In this document: positions 1-7,597 of the stretch, one piece after another
How positions within the stretch are numbered: the first letter of the stretch is position 1
Layout of the letters: each line of letters opens with the position of its first letter
Origin: Emcibacteraceae bacterium
GTDB lineage: Bacteria; Pseudomonadota; Alphaproteobacteria; Sphingomonadales; Emcibacteraceae
Length of the DNA: 64,000 nucleotides
Direction of reading: 5' to 3'
Assembly (NCBI GenBank): GCA_021774795.1
Contig: JAJFIR010000058.1
Coordinates: 1 to 64,000, forward strand
Notes under the pieces: model-generated
Told to the model about the DNA's origin: nothing
Database searches by the model: none
Seen by the model: the letters and a program-made list of their open reading frames with translations, nothing else
Program-made: the position numbers and the translations under genes

Positions 1-82
1 GATGACCACAAATAAGATAATTAGCGTCTGGTTCCATATAACTATTACTACACGCTGAGCAGGTTTTCTTTGGCGCTTTCAT
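1..82 (-). CDS. Partial zinc-ribbon-like protein (3' end outside window)
   Basis: Reads MKAPKKTCSACSNSYMEPD and continues to a CGH at the window edge, so the 3' end is missing. A CxxC near residues 8-11 followed by a later Cys-Gly-His suggests a small zinc-binding fold. The start overlaps the stop of the upstream gene (ATGA) and an AGAGG lies about 6 bases before it. No family recognised; function unknown. Confidence 0.6.
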   Translation of the reverse strand, partial: MKAPKKTCSACSNSYMEPDANYLICGH

Positions 83-330
83 AAACCACCTCTCTTTTTA
101 ATCCGCTCAAGGGCATTTCCCATCCTATGCAGTGCTTGAGCCTCTTCATCCATTGACACGTTGCGACGTACTATCATCTTCCCACCACCCTTAGCAGCAG
201 CCTCGAACATGTTATTTGTTGCAATTGCGAGGTCCTTATAGTCACGTCTAAGCGCTTTGGTTATCGACGTACGCTTGGGTCTGCTCTTCTTCTTTTGTCT
301 TCTATGTCTGCTGTTTGGATCATTGTTCAT
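79..330 (-). CDS. Small basic protein, unknown function
   Basis: About 83 residues, strongly basic at the N-terminus (RHRRQKKKSRPKR), then mixed helix. A longer reading frame from 384 exists, but the start at 330 forms an ATGA overlap with the stop of the small membrane gene upstream, so 330 is preferred. Last four bases overlap the next gene. Not recognised; the basic N-terminus could bind nucleic acid, which is a guess. Confidence 0.6.
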   Translation of the reverse strand: MNNDPNSRHRRQKKKSRPKRTSITKALRRDYKDLAIATNNMFEAAAKGGGKMIVRRNVSMDEEAQALHRMGNALERIKKRGGL

Positions 331-428
331 ATAGCAGCCAATATACATAAAGCTACAACTACTACCATAATCCATGGCACACAAAAGTAAGCAGCCAAAA
401 CTATCATTCCGCCAATAAATTTAGTCAT
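327..428 (-). CDS. 33-residue hydrophobic (membrane) peptide
   Basis: Reads MTKFIGGMIVLAAYFCVPWI followed by a VVVV-rich segment, almost entirely hydrophobic, so one or two short membrane spans are likely. An AGGAG sits about 5 bases upstream of the ATG, and the stop overlaps the next start as ATGA; both support translation. It is the first gene after the structured RNA at 448-555, in the position of a riboswitch-controlled reading frame. Function unknown. Confidence 0.6.
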   Translation of the reverse strand: MTKFIGGMIVLAAYFCVPWIMVVVVALCILAAI

Positions 429-447
429 TCGATCTCCTATTAATAAA

Positions 448-555
448 GACACGTTTGCTGGCACATTGACTCATCGACCTTCCCGGGTATCAATGGCCGC
501 TATGCTATTAGCCGTAACCAATGGGACTTTCACCCTGATCTCCAGCATCAGTGTC
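448..555 (-). ncRNA. Candidate structured RNA, cobalamin-riboswitch-like
   Basis: On the minus strand GACAC (551-555) pairs with GTGTC (448-452), GCTGG (542-546) with CCAGC (457-461), and CATTG (519-523) with CAATG (464-468), giving a nested multi-stem fold. Inside are GGTGAAAGTCC (524-534), GGGAAGG (478-484) and GATGA (471-475), in the order these occur in cobalamin riboswitches. The RNA ends about 10 bases before the AGGAG of the membrane-peptide gene at 327-428. The Rfam-like resemblance is by eye; several consensus parts (the usual P13 arm, the GGAGACC box) are absent or altered. Confidence 0.45.
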
Positions 556-642
556 AAGTGATAGTTATACTTCCAACTCATTTGAGTCTCATTTTTGACT
601 ACGCTATTGAAATTATTTGAGATTTTGAAAATAGTATTGCTT

Positions 643-930
643 TCATTTTGAACTAGTTTTCTCTTCAGGGTATTCAGATAATAGTACGCCACCATTATGA
701 GCCTCGCATATAGCCAATGCAGCACTGAATGGCAGGCTTGGCAGCTGTGGTCCGGCTGGAATGATGTCACCTAGCCCGTCATCTTCAGGGTCGAGTTCAA
801 AGATGTCATAACCCTCTACGATGTAACCTTTATTGTCTCTTTGGAAATATCCAACTGGATGCGGATACCATTTGCCAATCTCCATTTTAGACGTATCGCT
901 CCATGGCAGATCAATTTGAGTCTTTGTCAT
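643..930 (-). CDS. Acidic protein, unknown function
   Basis: 95 residues beginning MTKTQIDLPW, rich in Asp/Glu in the middle (ELDPEDDGLG). The start overlaps the upstream stop as ATGA and an AGGA lies about 9-10 bases before it. No family recognised. Last gene before the structured RNA, so it may share its transcript. Confidence 0.65.
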   Translation of the reverse strand: MTKTQIDLPWSDTSKMEIGKWYPHPVGYFQRDNKGYIVEGYDIFELDPEDDGLGDIIPAGPQLPSLPFSAALAICEAHNGGVLLSEYPEEKTSSK

Positions 931-1145
931 GTCTTTTTATTCCTACGAAATACGCTCAGAGGCTGGTGTCGAGGGTTCGAATTCATCAATTTTTTGACCT
1001 CCCTGCTGTCAGGCTCCAAGGCATTATCATAAACAAATTCTTTGGCCTTCTTCGAGGTCTCAAACCACAGCACATTTCCAGGTGTCATCGCACTCACTGC
1101 TAATGTCAATCTAGTGTCGGTTATCTCAACCATAGTGTGGCTCAT
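927..1145 (-). CDS. Small protein, unknown function
   Basis: 72 residues (MSHTMVEITDTRLTLAVSAM...), mixed alpha/beta composition with a basic tail (VFRRNKKT). Tightly packed: two bases from the upstream gene and a four-base overlap downstream. Not recognised. Confidence 0.65.
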   Translation of the reverse strand: MSHTMVEITDTRLTLAVSAMTPGNVLWFETSKKAKEFVYDNALEPDSREVKKLMNSNPRHQPLSVFRRNKKT

Positions 1146-1147
1146 AT

Positions 1148-1465
1148 TCAGTTGCCTGGCCTGTCTTTAGGCATGAGGTTCTCACATTTCTTCTCAAGGC
1201 GTGCTATTTGATCATTCTGTCTATTGATGTGGCTACACAAGTCAAACACCATCTTAGTTTCTTCTGGTGGCGGGTCATCCCTATTGAACACACTACTACG
1301 TGATATCGGCATCTCTTCCCAGAGGAATTGGCCCATAGCATCCTTACCTTTGGACTTCTCGACTACGTAGCCTACTGTGGAATTGAACTTCAATCCTCTA
1401 TCTGGATGTTGCACAACTCTGTGATCCTTTGTCTCAAATACTATCTTTGGCTCACCAAATCCCAT
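1148..1465 (-). CDS. Protein with C-terminal coiled-coil segment, unknown function
   Basis: 105 residues. The N-terminal half looks beta-rich; the C-terminal 35 residues (SHINRQNDQIARLEKKCENL) have heptad-like spacing and may form a short coiled coil. In line with the neighbouring operon. Not recognised. Confidence 0.65.
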   Translation of the reverse strand: MGFGEPKIVFETKDHRVVQHPDRGLKFNSTVGYVVEKSKGKDAMGQFLWEEMPISRSSVFNRDDPPPEETKMVFDLCSHINRQNDQIARLEKKCENLMPKDRPGN

Positions 1466-1467
1466 GT

Positions 1468-1662
1468 CTACCTCCCTAACAACCTATCAACTCTCTGTTG
1501 TTGCGTTTCTTTTTGATCACCATATTTCTCTTTTATTGCTTTTGAGTATGCTGCTACATCGTTGCACTCAGTGCATTGTTCCATTACTGGTTCTTCCGAC
1601 ACGCTTCTCAACCTACAACCCTCTACATATCCTTTGCCACCACACTTCTTACACTTACTCAA
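1468..1662 (-). CDS. DnaJ-type zinc-finger-like small protein
   Basis: 64 residues with CxxCGGKGYVEGC (residues 4-16) and CTEC (31-34), the CxxCxGxG pattern of DnaJ-type zinc centres. Starts with TTG: an AAGGAG lies six bases before it and no ATG fits. C-terminal half is charged and helical. Probably a stand-alone zinc knuckle; partner unknown. Confidence 0.65.
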   Translation of the reverse strand: MSKCKKCGGKGYVEGCRLRSVSEEPVMEQCTECNDVAAYSKAIKEKYGDQKETQQQRVDRLLGR

Positions 1663-2158
1663 TTTATACTCCTTGCCGACTCATTGGGCGATTGGGCTTG
1701 ACATCAACAGCGGCACGCCGGAGGCGTCTGCCCGTTGTGGCTACCACTACCTTTGACTTCATCGGCTTGATCATTGCTGACATTCATGTGATTTCATATA
1801 CCCCTTTGCGCCTGTCACAATCCTCATTACACACTTTGAACGGCTTCGAGAAGACCATTGACGACTTCAGGGGCTTCGTTATGATCCTAGAGTGGTGCTA
1901 GAGACTAGAAGCAAACTCGTTATATAGTAAAAATACTTTCTAACTAGTGCACCAAAGAGCGCCGCCGGAGACTAAAGCTGCACACAGTACAACCGCACCC
2001 GGGGGTACAGTGCGAGCAGATTTCCCAAGCACCGTTGTCTAACACTCTAGCCCTCTCCAGGGTCACAGCAAAGCCCTCGCAGTCGACCGGGATGTTGACA
2101 CAGACTTTCTGGCACAGTAATGCAGCCCGAGCCCATTAAAAAATTTTCACAGATTTTC
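1663..2158 (-). other. GC-rich gap with only tiny ORFs
   Basis: This stretch is distinctly richer in G and C than its neighbours. On the minus strand it has one plausible small Cys-rich gene (1944-2066, listed) and several very short frames linked by ATGA/TGATG junctions (for example 27 codons at 1704-1787) that I do not trust. No tRNA, terminator or convincing promoter was seen. It may hold an unrecognised RNA or acquired DNA. Confidence 0.4.
1944..2066 (-). CDS. Possible small Cys-rich zinc peptide (GTG start)
   Basis: Forty codons from GTG at 2066, or 33 from GTG at 2045. Each GTG has a good Shine-Dalgarno (GAGGG seven bases before the first, GGAGAGGG five before the second). The peptide contains CSHCTPGCGCTVC, a dense Cys cluster typical of a zinc knuckle, then a basic tail (SLRRRSLVH). 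The open frame extends further upstream with more Cys but no normal start codon. Confidence 0.4.
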   Translation of the reverse strand: MTLERARVLDNGAWEICSHCTPGCGCTVCSFSLRRRSLVH

Positions 2159-2884
2159 TTACTTGATTGGGAGTACCTTTGCAGGCTTTAAGAGCCGTAG
2201 TGTGGTCTTCTGGCCCTCCTCAATGACTTCGAGTAGCTCCTCTTGAGACAGTTCACGCATGTTGATGCCCCCAATGATCTTCACCTCATCAGCCTTTTTG
2301 TCCATGAGGCCGACTTCTTGTGTAGCACCCTTCAAACGTTCGATCGCATCTTGTTTTGCTTTTAGTGCCGATGACAGGCCCATTAAGTTATTACCCACTC
2401 GGAACTTTTCAACTAACACATCAATGTCCTTAATGACTTCCATTGTCTTCAACTTGTACTCAATAAAGTGCTCCATCTGTGTCATGCGATTCAACACGGT
2501 AGCCTCATTCGTGAACACTCGTGACTTATATGTTTGAAGCTTCTTACCTGTACACTTAAGTGCCGCGCATATTTCTGTGTCAGTATAGTTTAACGCAATG
2601 GCCTGCTTCACAAACGCCTCTCGAGCACTGTAGAAGTTTAATCGGGCATTAGTGTCAGCCCCCTTAGGAAGCTTCAAGCCCCTCGTCATGTCATTGAGCT
2701 TATCAGTGCGGACGGTGTTGGGCACAGTGATGTTGCGTTCGTCTCGAGCCTGATTAACTGCGACCTGATCATCTTTGTCTGTCTGTCTTTGTTGCGCAGC
2801 ATTTCTCAACGTCAGCATTTCTCGAGCCTCTTCACTCATTTTGAATTTATACTTCTTATCTCCTAATACGTCTTTGATCTTCAT
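2159..2884 (-). CDS. HTH protein, candidate terminase small subunit
   Basis: About 241 residues. Start at 2884 chosen because a GCGAGGA lies just upstream; a longer frame to 2965 lacks one. A central segment (AIALNYTDTEICAALKCTGK) looks like a helix-turn-helix, followed by a long helical region and an acidic C-terminal part. This layout, a DNA-binding module then a helical oligomerisation region, resembles phage terminase small subunits. No large subunit is visible to the left, so the call is tentative. Confidence 0.45.
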   Translation of the reverse strand: MKIKDVLGDKKYKFKMSEEAREMLTLRNAAQQRQTDKDDQVAVNQARDERNITVPNTVRTDKLNDMTRGLKLPKGADTNARLNFYSAREAFVKQAIALNYTDTEICAALKCTGKKLQTYKSRVFTNEATVLNRMTQMEHFIEYKLKTMEVIKDIDVLVEKFRVGNNLMGLSSALKAKQDAIERLKGATQEVGLMDKKADEVKIIGGINMRELSQEELLEVIEEGQKTTLRLLKPAKVLPIK

Positions 2885-3394
2885 ACATATCCTCGCTTCA
2901 GTGTACAAACACAGTTTGTACTGTAATTTGCGGTATGCTACTTGTACACCACTAATCTCCAACACAGTGGCTATGGAAAGGCTGTGACTTACTGAAAGTC
3001 TGCGTGGTCTCCAAGAGCGATCGTTCGAACGTCGTCTTAGATATGCGTCGCGCCTGGCTCAGATACGTTAGCTTCTAGTAACTTGTAATGGAGATTGACG
3101 TGGTCTTCATTGATGAGTTTAGGAGTGTTTTGCGTCGGATAGTTTTGACGTATAATCGGATCTCTGGGCTAATTGGTTGATATTGTTTAAGGAGTGCGTG
3201 GAGAGAACGTTCCGTATTGTGTGGGGACTGTATGTATGGCTGTATCAGTTACCTTATATTGGAATTAAGTCTTTTCGTTTCCTTTTTACGTGTCTAGAGG
3301 GATTATTCATTTTTAAGGGCTTTTGCTTTATAGGGTTGCTATGACTTTTGTGTGACTTGTGTTTAGACTGAATTATGACCGTTTGTAGAAGCTT
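2885..3394 (-). other. Intergenic region, no convincing gene
   Basis: About 500 bases with only short minus-strand frames; the best, an 18-codon one near 3257-3313, lacks support. The plus strand is G/T rich. It probably carries leader or promoter sequence for the gene at 2159-2884, but I could not pick a convincing -35/-10 pair. Confidence 0.4.
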
Positions 3395-3802
3395 TTATTT
3401 TATTGTGTCATTAGCACGTCGTGTTGGCAACGACTTGAGTTCGTGGAGAGTGTTGTTACTGTCTATCATGATGTATCCATTGTCGATGTGTAGGTATATC
3501 TTATTCTCGTTCCAGTCTATGGTGATGTTGTTGACGAAATTTTCAATTGCTATGTCTTTTTGTGGGCTAGGGCTTTTATTTGTTGTTCTAAACTTGAATG
3601 GGCCTTCGTACGACGTCATGTTTGGATGATGGTATTTTTGCTTCATCGCTAGTGACATGTCTTCAAATGCTACGTCTCCCATGAAACATTCTAGAGTTGT
3701 TGGGCTGTATATTGCTTTCTTGAAGTTTTCTATGAACCTTGATACAGATTCATCAGTTCCAGTGACATTGAGTTGAACCATGTGTTCTCTAATCTGTTTC
3801 AC
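3395..3802 (-). CDS. Protein of unknown function
   Basis: 135 residues from a GTG start with GAAGGG about 6 bases upstream; the start overlaps the previous stop as GTGA. Beta-rich C-terminal half (NITIDWNENKIYLHIDNGYI). No family recognised. Last gene before the 500-base gap. Confidence 0.65.
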   Translation of the reverse strand: MKQIREHMVQLNVTGTDESVSRFIENFKKAIYSPTTLECFMGDVAFEDMSLAMKQKYHHPNMTSYEGPFKFRTTNKSPSPQKDIAIENFVNNITIDWNENKIYLHIDNGYIMIDSNNTLHELKSLPTRRANDTIK

Positions 3803-3918
3803 TTTAGACCCTTCTTTGCTTTACGTGCATAACATGATGTCATATCTACACATTCTGAATTATGAGTGTGCCTCTTGGGCACGAATGTCTTACATATTCT
3901 ACACAGGGTTTGTTTCAA
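3799..3918 (-). CDS. 39-residue zinc-finger-like protein (TTG start)
   Basis: Reads LKQTLCRICKTFVPKRHTHN then SEC and a basic end (ARKAKKGLK). CxxC at residues 6-9, HxH at 17-19 and Cys at 23 make a compact zinc-finger-like pattern. An AAGGA lies seven bases before the TTG, and the stop overlaps the next gene's GTG (GTGA). Its first 20 bases overlap the upstream gene. Likely nucleic-acid or protein binding; function unknown. Confidence 0.6.
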   Translation of the reverse strand: MKQTLCRICKTFVPKRHTHNSECVDMTSCYARKAKKGLK

Positions 3919-4189
3919 TTGGTAGTCCTTGGTCGGTGAATCCTACGAAGTGTCTAAATACTTCTCTGACGTGTATGGATATGATGTGAAGTCTCATTTC
4001 TTTTATGCGTTCTTCCTTAGTTGTTTTGAGAGTTTCAAAGCAGAGGGCATCAAATCCTAGTTCAACCATCATCTCTGCTTGACCGTCCCATCCTAGACGA
4101 CCTTTGCCTATCTCCATGGCAGCTTTTACGTCTTTCTCAAACTGTTCTTTGTGGCCTTCTTTTAATGTGGCTGTCTCGGGAAATTTCAT
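3899..4189 (-). CDS. Protein of unknown function
   Basis: 96 residues, mostly helical and charged (KEGHKEQFEKDVKAAMEIGK). Four-base overlap with the upstream gene. Not recognised. Confidence 0.65.
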   Translation of the reverse strand: MKFPETATLKEGHKEQFEKDVKAAMEIGKGRLGWDGQAEMMVELGFDALCFETLKTTKEERIKEMRLHIISIHVREVFRHFVGFTDQGLPIETNPV

Positions 4190-4482
4190 TGTTCTTGTGC
4201 TGACTTTAGTCTATGGTCGGCATTTTCAATTGCTAATCCTATATTTACACGTGATGTCCTCACTTCACTCAATGCTGGACCTATTTGATGCTTAACACTA
4301 TCAAAAAGGCTCTTAGCACCTTCTTCTTTGCCTTTTATGTACGACTCACCCATGTGCTTCTTGAACGTCTTAATGAAGTCGCTATAGTTGTATCCGCATA
4401 TAGCATCCAGTGCTCTTGCCTCTATTTCTGTCAATGTTAGCGTTACTTCAAATGCTACGTTTACTGTCACGTTAGATTTCAT
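4186..4482 (-). CDS. Protein of unknown function
   Basis: 98 residues from the ATG at 4482, chosen over an upstream in-frame ATG at 4545 because 4482 forms an ATGA overlap with the previous stop and has a GAGG nearby. N-terminal beta strand (VTVNVAFEVTLTLTEIEA) followed by helices. Not recognised. Confidence 0.6.
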   Translation of the reverse strand: MKSNVTVNVAFEVTLTLTEIEARALDAICGYNYSDFIKTFKKHMGESYIKGKEEGAKSLFDSVKHQIGPALSEVRTSRVNIGLAIENADHRLKSAQEQ

Positions 4483-4856
4483 ATCTTGTAGAACCTCACC
4501 TTTCCATCTTCTAATACTATGTTTTGGTCTGCCACCATGAACCATTTATTTGTTTTCTTGTTAAATAAGTCATGCTTGACGATTAACTTTTCTATTGTGA
4601 TCTTTTGCCTTGCTGTGAGACGAGTTTGAAGAGTGAGTAATACAGCTTCTCCATCCATGAACGTAGTGACTTTCACCCATTTTTCTTCTACTTGTTGGTA
4701 TGAGTCATCTGGATTACATCCCAATTCCTGTATTTCATCCATTGCATTCATGTGCCCTAAATAGTCGCATGGATAGTAAAGACCTCGTTGATCTATCCAA
4801 CCATGTGGCATTGACAAGGTAGGGCATGCTAGGCTATGCCATGGTTGGGCTTTCAT
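4479..4856 (-). CDS. Protein of unknown function
   Basis: 125 residues from the ATG at 4856, which overlaps the previous stop (ATGA) and has GGAG five bases upstream. Contains CPTLSMPHGWIDQRGLYYPC, possibly a metal or disulfide site. Not recognised. Confidence 0.6.
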   Translation of the reverse strand: MKAQPWHSLACPTLSMPHGWIDQRGLYYPCDYLGHMNAMDEIQELGCNPDDSYQQVEEKWVKVTTFMDGEAVLLTLQTRLTARQKITIEKLIVKHDLFNKKTNKWFMVADQNIVLEDGKVRFYKI

Positions 4857-5074
4857 ATCGTCTCCAGGCATTTAGCTAATTGATCTCTTACTGTGTCAAA
4901 GTCTTGTTCTACATCCCATGCATCATCTTCCCTAGCGCAGTCTAATGTAAAGATGTCAGTCTTACCTTCTTCATCTTCATATATTGCTGTTACGTGGTTT
5001 GGGTTGACCGCTACCCTTTTGCCATTTCTTTTTAATGTAAAGACTGGAAATAGCAGGTTCTTGAGCTGATTCAT
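4853..5074 (-). CDS. Small protein, unknown function
   Basis: 73 residues. The pattern NGKRVAVNPNHVTAIYEDEE looks like a small beta-barrel of the flagellar-FlbD/phage type, where a strand motif VxxxHVxxV is common; resemblance only. Four-base overlaps at both ends. Confidence 0.55.
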   Translation of the reverse strand: MNQLKNLLFPVFTLKRNGKRVAVNPNHVTAIYEDEEGKTDIFTLDCAREDDAWDVEQDFDTVRDQLAKCLETI

Positions 5075-5331
5075 ATTGGCACGAACTCACTTTTGAAATC
5101 TACATCGTAGTACGTCTTTGGCTTTAGCCACAATTTATTATCTACTATCCAATGAGTCTTTTGTACTATCATGTCCATTCTTCCAGCATCTCGTATGTGC
5201 AATGTGCCAGACAGTGGGCTTATGCTGATTTTATCCAATGGTACGTCTAAGAACTTTGATATGTATACTGTATTGCTACCTGTGAATTGAATTGCCCTTA
5301 TCTTACGAACTCTTGTTTTGTGAGTGTTCAT
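5071..5331 (-). CDS. PGDYG-like small phage protein
   Basis: 86 residues starting MNTHKTRVRKIRAIQFTGSN. The beginning (RAIQFTGSN) and the later THWIVDNKLWLKPKTYYDVD match the rhythm of small phage proteins with an AIQWTG start and a GDWI...PDxFxxTY end (PGDYG family), though diverged. An alternative start at 5343 adds four residues. Function of the family unknown. Confidence 0.5.
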   Translation of the reverse strand: MNTHKTRVRKIRAIQFTGSNTVYISKFLDVPLDKISISPLSGTLHIRDAGRMDMIVQKTHWIVDNKLWLKPKTYYDVDFKSEFVPI

Positions 5332-5332
5332 C

Positions 5333-5569
5333 TCAACATTCATCCTTTACTAATTTCAATTCCATACCATCTGGTACATCCTGAAATCGACCCCACAAAC
5401 AATCTTTGCATGTGACCTTATCCCATCTCATCTCTAATATTGGCTTTTTTGCTACGTAAGGTGCGTAAGCGATGCAGAGTTGTACTTCGTGCTTGCCCTT
5501 TTCGGGTTTGAACATGTCTATGTCTCTTATTGCCATTTTATGGTGTAGACGCATTCGTTTCTTCTTCAC
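5333..5569 (-). CDS. Small basic protein with Cys pair
   Basis: 78 residues, basic start (MKKKRMRLHHK) and a VTCKDCLWGRF segment, a CxxC that may bind zinc. Overlaps the upstream gene by four bases. Not recognised. Confidence 0.6.
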   Translation of the reverse strand: MKKKRMRLHHKMAIRDIDMFKPEKGKHEVQLCIAYAPYVAKKPILEMRWDKVTCKDCLWGRFQDVPDGMELKLVKDEC

Positions 5570-5850
5570 ACTGGTGAGCCTTTAATACCTTCTGGCTTCA
5601 TTAATAGATCGAATTGAGTTGATACTTTAGGAGGATATTGAGACACTCTCATCTTATTCTTCGTATAGCACGTGATTTCTGATGGTTCTAATCGTTCTAT
5701 TACTTGTCTACCAGACTCATCAATGTAGTTTCTCTGGTAGTGCACACCATAAGTGCTCAGGTCTTCTTCTATCTTTTCTGTACTAGGTTGTGTGGCATGG
5801 ATGGGGCAGTTAGCTGCTACACGTTTCTCAGGGCATTTACATTTATTCAT
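5566..5850 (-). CDS. Protein with N-terminal Cys/His cluster, unknown function
   Basis: 94 residues. The N-terminus MNKCKCPEKRVAANCPIH carries CxC...CxxH, consistent with one zinc site. The rest is hydrophilic. ATGA overlap with the upstream gene. Not recognised. Confidence 0.6.
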   Translation of the reverse strand: MNKCKCPEKRVAANCPIHATQPSTEKIEEDLSTYGVHYQRNYIDESGRQVIERLEPSEITCYTKNKMRVSQYPPKVSTQFDLLMKPEGIKGSPV

Positions 5851-6161
5851 TTACATTGACGCCTTTCAAGTTCAAGCAATTTTAAAACGTGTTTTTCGTC
5901 TTTGATTACATTCACTAAGAATGATTGGCCCACAGGACTGCCCAACCACTGAATAACACTTTCAGCTACTACTATGTCTCTGTGTGATATTTCTTCCATT
6001 TTAGGTTGTTCAGGGCTCATCAAATATTGAAGCATCTTACAAGGATGACTATCACTTGACCCTGTAGTGAATTTATTATCTTCTCGCCACTTCATTACAA
6101 ATTTCTTTTCGAGTGGATTTTGAGGCCAGCGACGCTTATTGATAGTTTCTGGTTTAGACAT
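5847..6161 (-). CDS. Protein of unknown function
   Basis: 104 residues, mostly helical. Preceded by GAGG within an AT-rich leader that also encodes an 18-codon frame. Four-base overlap downstream. Not recognised. Confidence 0.6.
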   Translation of the reverse strand: MSKPETINKRRWPQNPLEKKFVMKWREDNKFTTGSSDSHPCKMLQYLMSPEQPKMEEISHRDIVVAESVIQWLGSPVGQSFLVNVIKDEKHVLKLLELERRQCK

Positions 6162-6210
6162 TAGCCTCTACCCTTTTTACTAATGCTATTTCACTGTCGA
6201 TGACATTCAT
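6154..6210 (-). CDS. Possible 18-residue leader peptide
   Basis: MNVIDSEIALVKRVEANV starts at an ATGA overlap with the upstream gene and ends eight bases inside the next one. The geometry suits translational coupling, but it is too short to judge as a protein. Confidence 0.3.
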   Translation of the reverse strand: MNVIDSEIALVKRVEANV

Positions 6211-6449
6211 TTTACCTCTTTTGTATTCCCCAAAGTACCATATATACTATTCTTGTTGATCTTTGCTACGAGCATTCGCATGCTATACGTTTTATCAGAC
6301 TCCATAAAATTAATGCGCCACCAAGACCACACTACTCGTCTCTTTTCATCGTATAGAGCACCATACCTATCAAGCGTTTTACCTTTTGCTTGTCTAGGCA
6401 TCAATCTTTTTACTGTTCTCCATGCCCTAAACTTTTTTATTAACGACAT
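6207..6449 (-). CDS. Small basic protein, unknown function
   Basis: 80 residues, basic and Trp-rich (RRVVWSWWRINFMES). Overlaps its upstream neighbour by 23 bases. Not recognised. Confidence 0.6.
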   Translation of the reverse strand: MSLIKKFRAWRTVKRLMPRQAKGKTLDRYGALYDEKRRVVWSWWRINFMESDKTYSMRMLVAKINKNSIYGTLGNTKEVK

Positions 6450-6684
6450 TTGCCTTCTCTTGTTCTAACTTGTAGCTATCAAAGTTTTCTTGTGATAGTT
6501 CTTCTATTTCAGGGTCACCTAAATCGAAATCATTTGTAATATTAGTACGTATAGTAGGTTCGTAACCTTGAGAAGACCATAATGCATCTGCTGCTTCATC
6601 AAAATCAGCAATGTCTTCTATCTCAACATCACCAACATATTTAGATGCTGTAGTTATTACATAAACAGGTATTTTCACTTTCAT
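6427..6684 (-). CDS. Small acidic protein, unknown function
   Basis: 85 residues, strongly acidic centre (VEIEDIADFDEAADALW). N-terminal beta strand MKVKIPVYVITTASKYVGD. Small acidic phage proteins of this kind sometimes mimic DNA or bind host enzymes, but nothing here shows that. ATGA overlap with the upstream gene. Confidence 0.6.
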   Translation of the reverse strand: MKVKIPVYVITTASKYVGDVEIEDIADFDEAADALWSSQGYEPTIRTNITNDFDLGDPEIEELSQENFDSYKLEQEKANVVNKKV

Positions 6685-7082
6685 TTATAATATCCTTCAG
6701 CCTCGAGCAACATGTCTATAGCCTTCCAATCTACAAAAGCCCTATCAAGACCTGGCTTACCAATTAACGGGCATCCTAATGCAGCATCATCTATATACAA
6801 TTGACCATACGCTTTAGGTGATAATGTCCATTCTTTTTGCGTTGGATTGACGTTTACACCATACAATTTTATGCCATTTTCTTCCATGTACTCAGCAGCA
6901 TTCAACAATTCTTCGCCTGATCTCATAGTCCATAGAATGATTCTATGTCCAAAGCTTTGAAGCTTCTTCAAAATAGGAAATGCACCAATGTCGTGCCCAA
7001 TTTTTGGATATGCATGAGTGACTACTGTACCATCAAAGTCTACGCATATTGTCACGCCACTATGTTTTCTCTTTTTATTCAC
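6681..7082 (-). CDS. HAD-superfamily phosphatase
   Basis: About 133 residues. HAD motif I is CVDFDGTVVTHAYP (Asp nucleophile plus the DxD acid), motif II the Thr of ILWTMRSGEE, and the C-terminal YIDDAALGCPL supplies the acidic motif IV pair. This short cap-less form is common in phages and probably dephosphorylates nucleotides or nucleic-acid ends. The open frame reaches back to 7205, but the extension overlaps the upstream gene and lacks the fold; GTG at 7082 is my best start, with another GTG ten residues later. Confidence 0.7.
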   Translation of the reverse strand: MNKKRKHSGVTICVDFDGTVVTHAYPKIGHDIGAFPILKKLQSFGHRIILWTMRSGEELLNAAEYMEENGIKLYGVNVNPTQKEWTLSPKAYGQLYIDDAALGCPLIGKPGLDRAFVDWKAIDMLLEAEGYYK

Positions 7083-7347
7083 TTTTTGACGTACCCACAC
7101 TATTGAGCCCTTTGGCATCGTCAACGGCTTGTTTAAAGTCATTTTTTGCTTGACGCAATTTGTCTTCTCCATAGCCTCTTGACTTTGGTGCACCAAGTCT
7201 ATCAATCATGTTGAAGAAGTTGTTCATCACGTTGTTCTCTGCTCTCAACACGTCAAGTTCTCTTCTATTTGTTTCTACTTCACTAATTAGGAAGTCCACG
7301 CTTCCCATTGGCACTTTAATTTTGCTATTGCTACTTAACTGATTCAT
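7075..7347 (-). CDS. Helical small protein, unknown function
   Basis: 90 residues with a probable coiled-coil stretch (ISEVETNRRELDVLRAENNV). Overlaps the upstream gene by 17 bases. Not recognised. Confidence 0.6.
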   Translation of the reverse strand: MNQLSSNSKIKVPMGSVDFLISEVETNRRELDVLRAENNVMNNFFNMIDRLGAPKSRGYGEDKLRQAKNDFKQAVDDAKGLNSVGTSKSE

Positions 7348-7597
7348 TTAGTCTACCTCCAAGTATCTCTTTCTTATACTCTTTATCGTTAAAGCGTTTA
7401 GCATTCGTTCTTGATTTGAATGGATTTTGCCAATTGTATACGTATGCCCAATCAGTCACATTGTACATAGTCGATATTCTATTGAAATCTACCAATGCCA
7501 TGCTGTCTATGTCTGCATTCTTTATAACTCTTATTCTACGTTTCAATCTCAATAGAACTAAAAACTCATTGACTTTTGAGCTTTTTGATTTCTTCAT
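7331..7597 (-). CDS. Small basic protein, unknown function
   Basis: 88 residues from the ATG at 7597 (a GTG immediately before it is possible). Basic and aromatic-rich (TDWAYVYNWQNPFKSRTNAK). Not recognised. Confidence 0.55.
   Translation of the reverse strand: MKKSKSSKVNEFLVLLRLKRRIRVIKNADIDSMALVDFNRISTMYNVTDWAYVYNWQNPFKSRTNAKRFNDKEYKKEILGGRLNESVK

Noticed and set aside
448-555. Hammerhead ribozyme reading of the RNA (CTGATG ... GAAA)
   Set aside because: Core bases after CTGATG do not match and the GAAA is offset; the nested-stem riboswitch-like fold explains the sequence better.
471-770. Minus-strand frame of 99 codons
   Set aside because: It overlaps the supported gene at 643-930 in another frame and runs through the structured RNA; no ribosome site supports its start.
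1464-1901. Plus-strand frame of 145 codons
   Set aside because: Runs against all neighbours, low-complexity Leu/Ser/Thr content and no ribosome site; opposite a supported zinc-finger gene.
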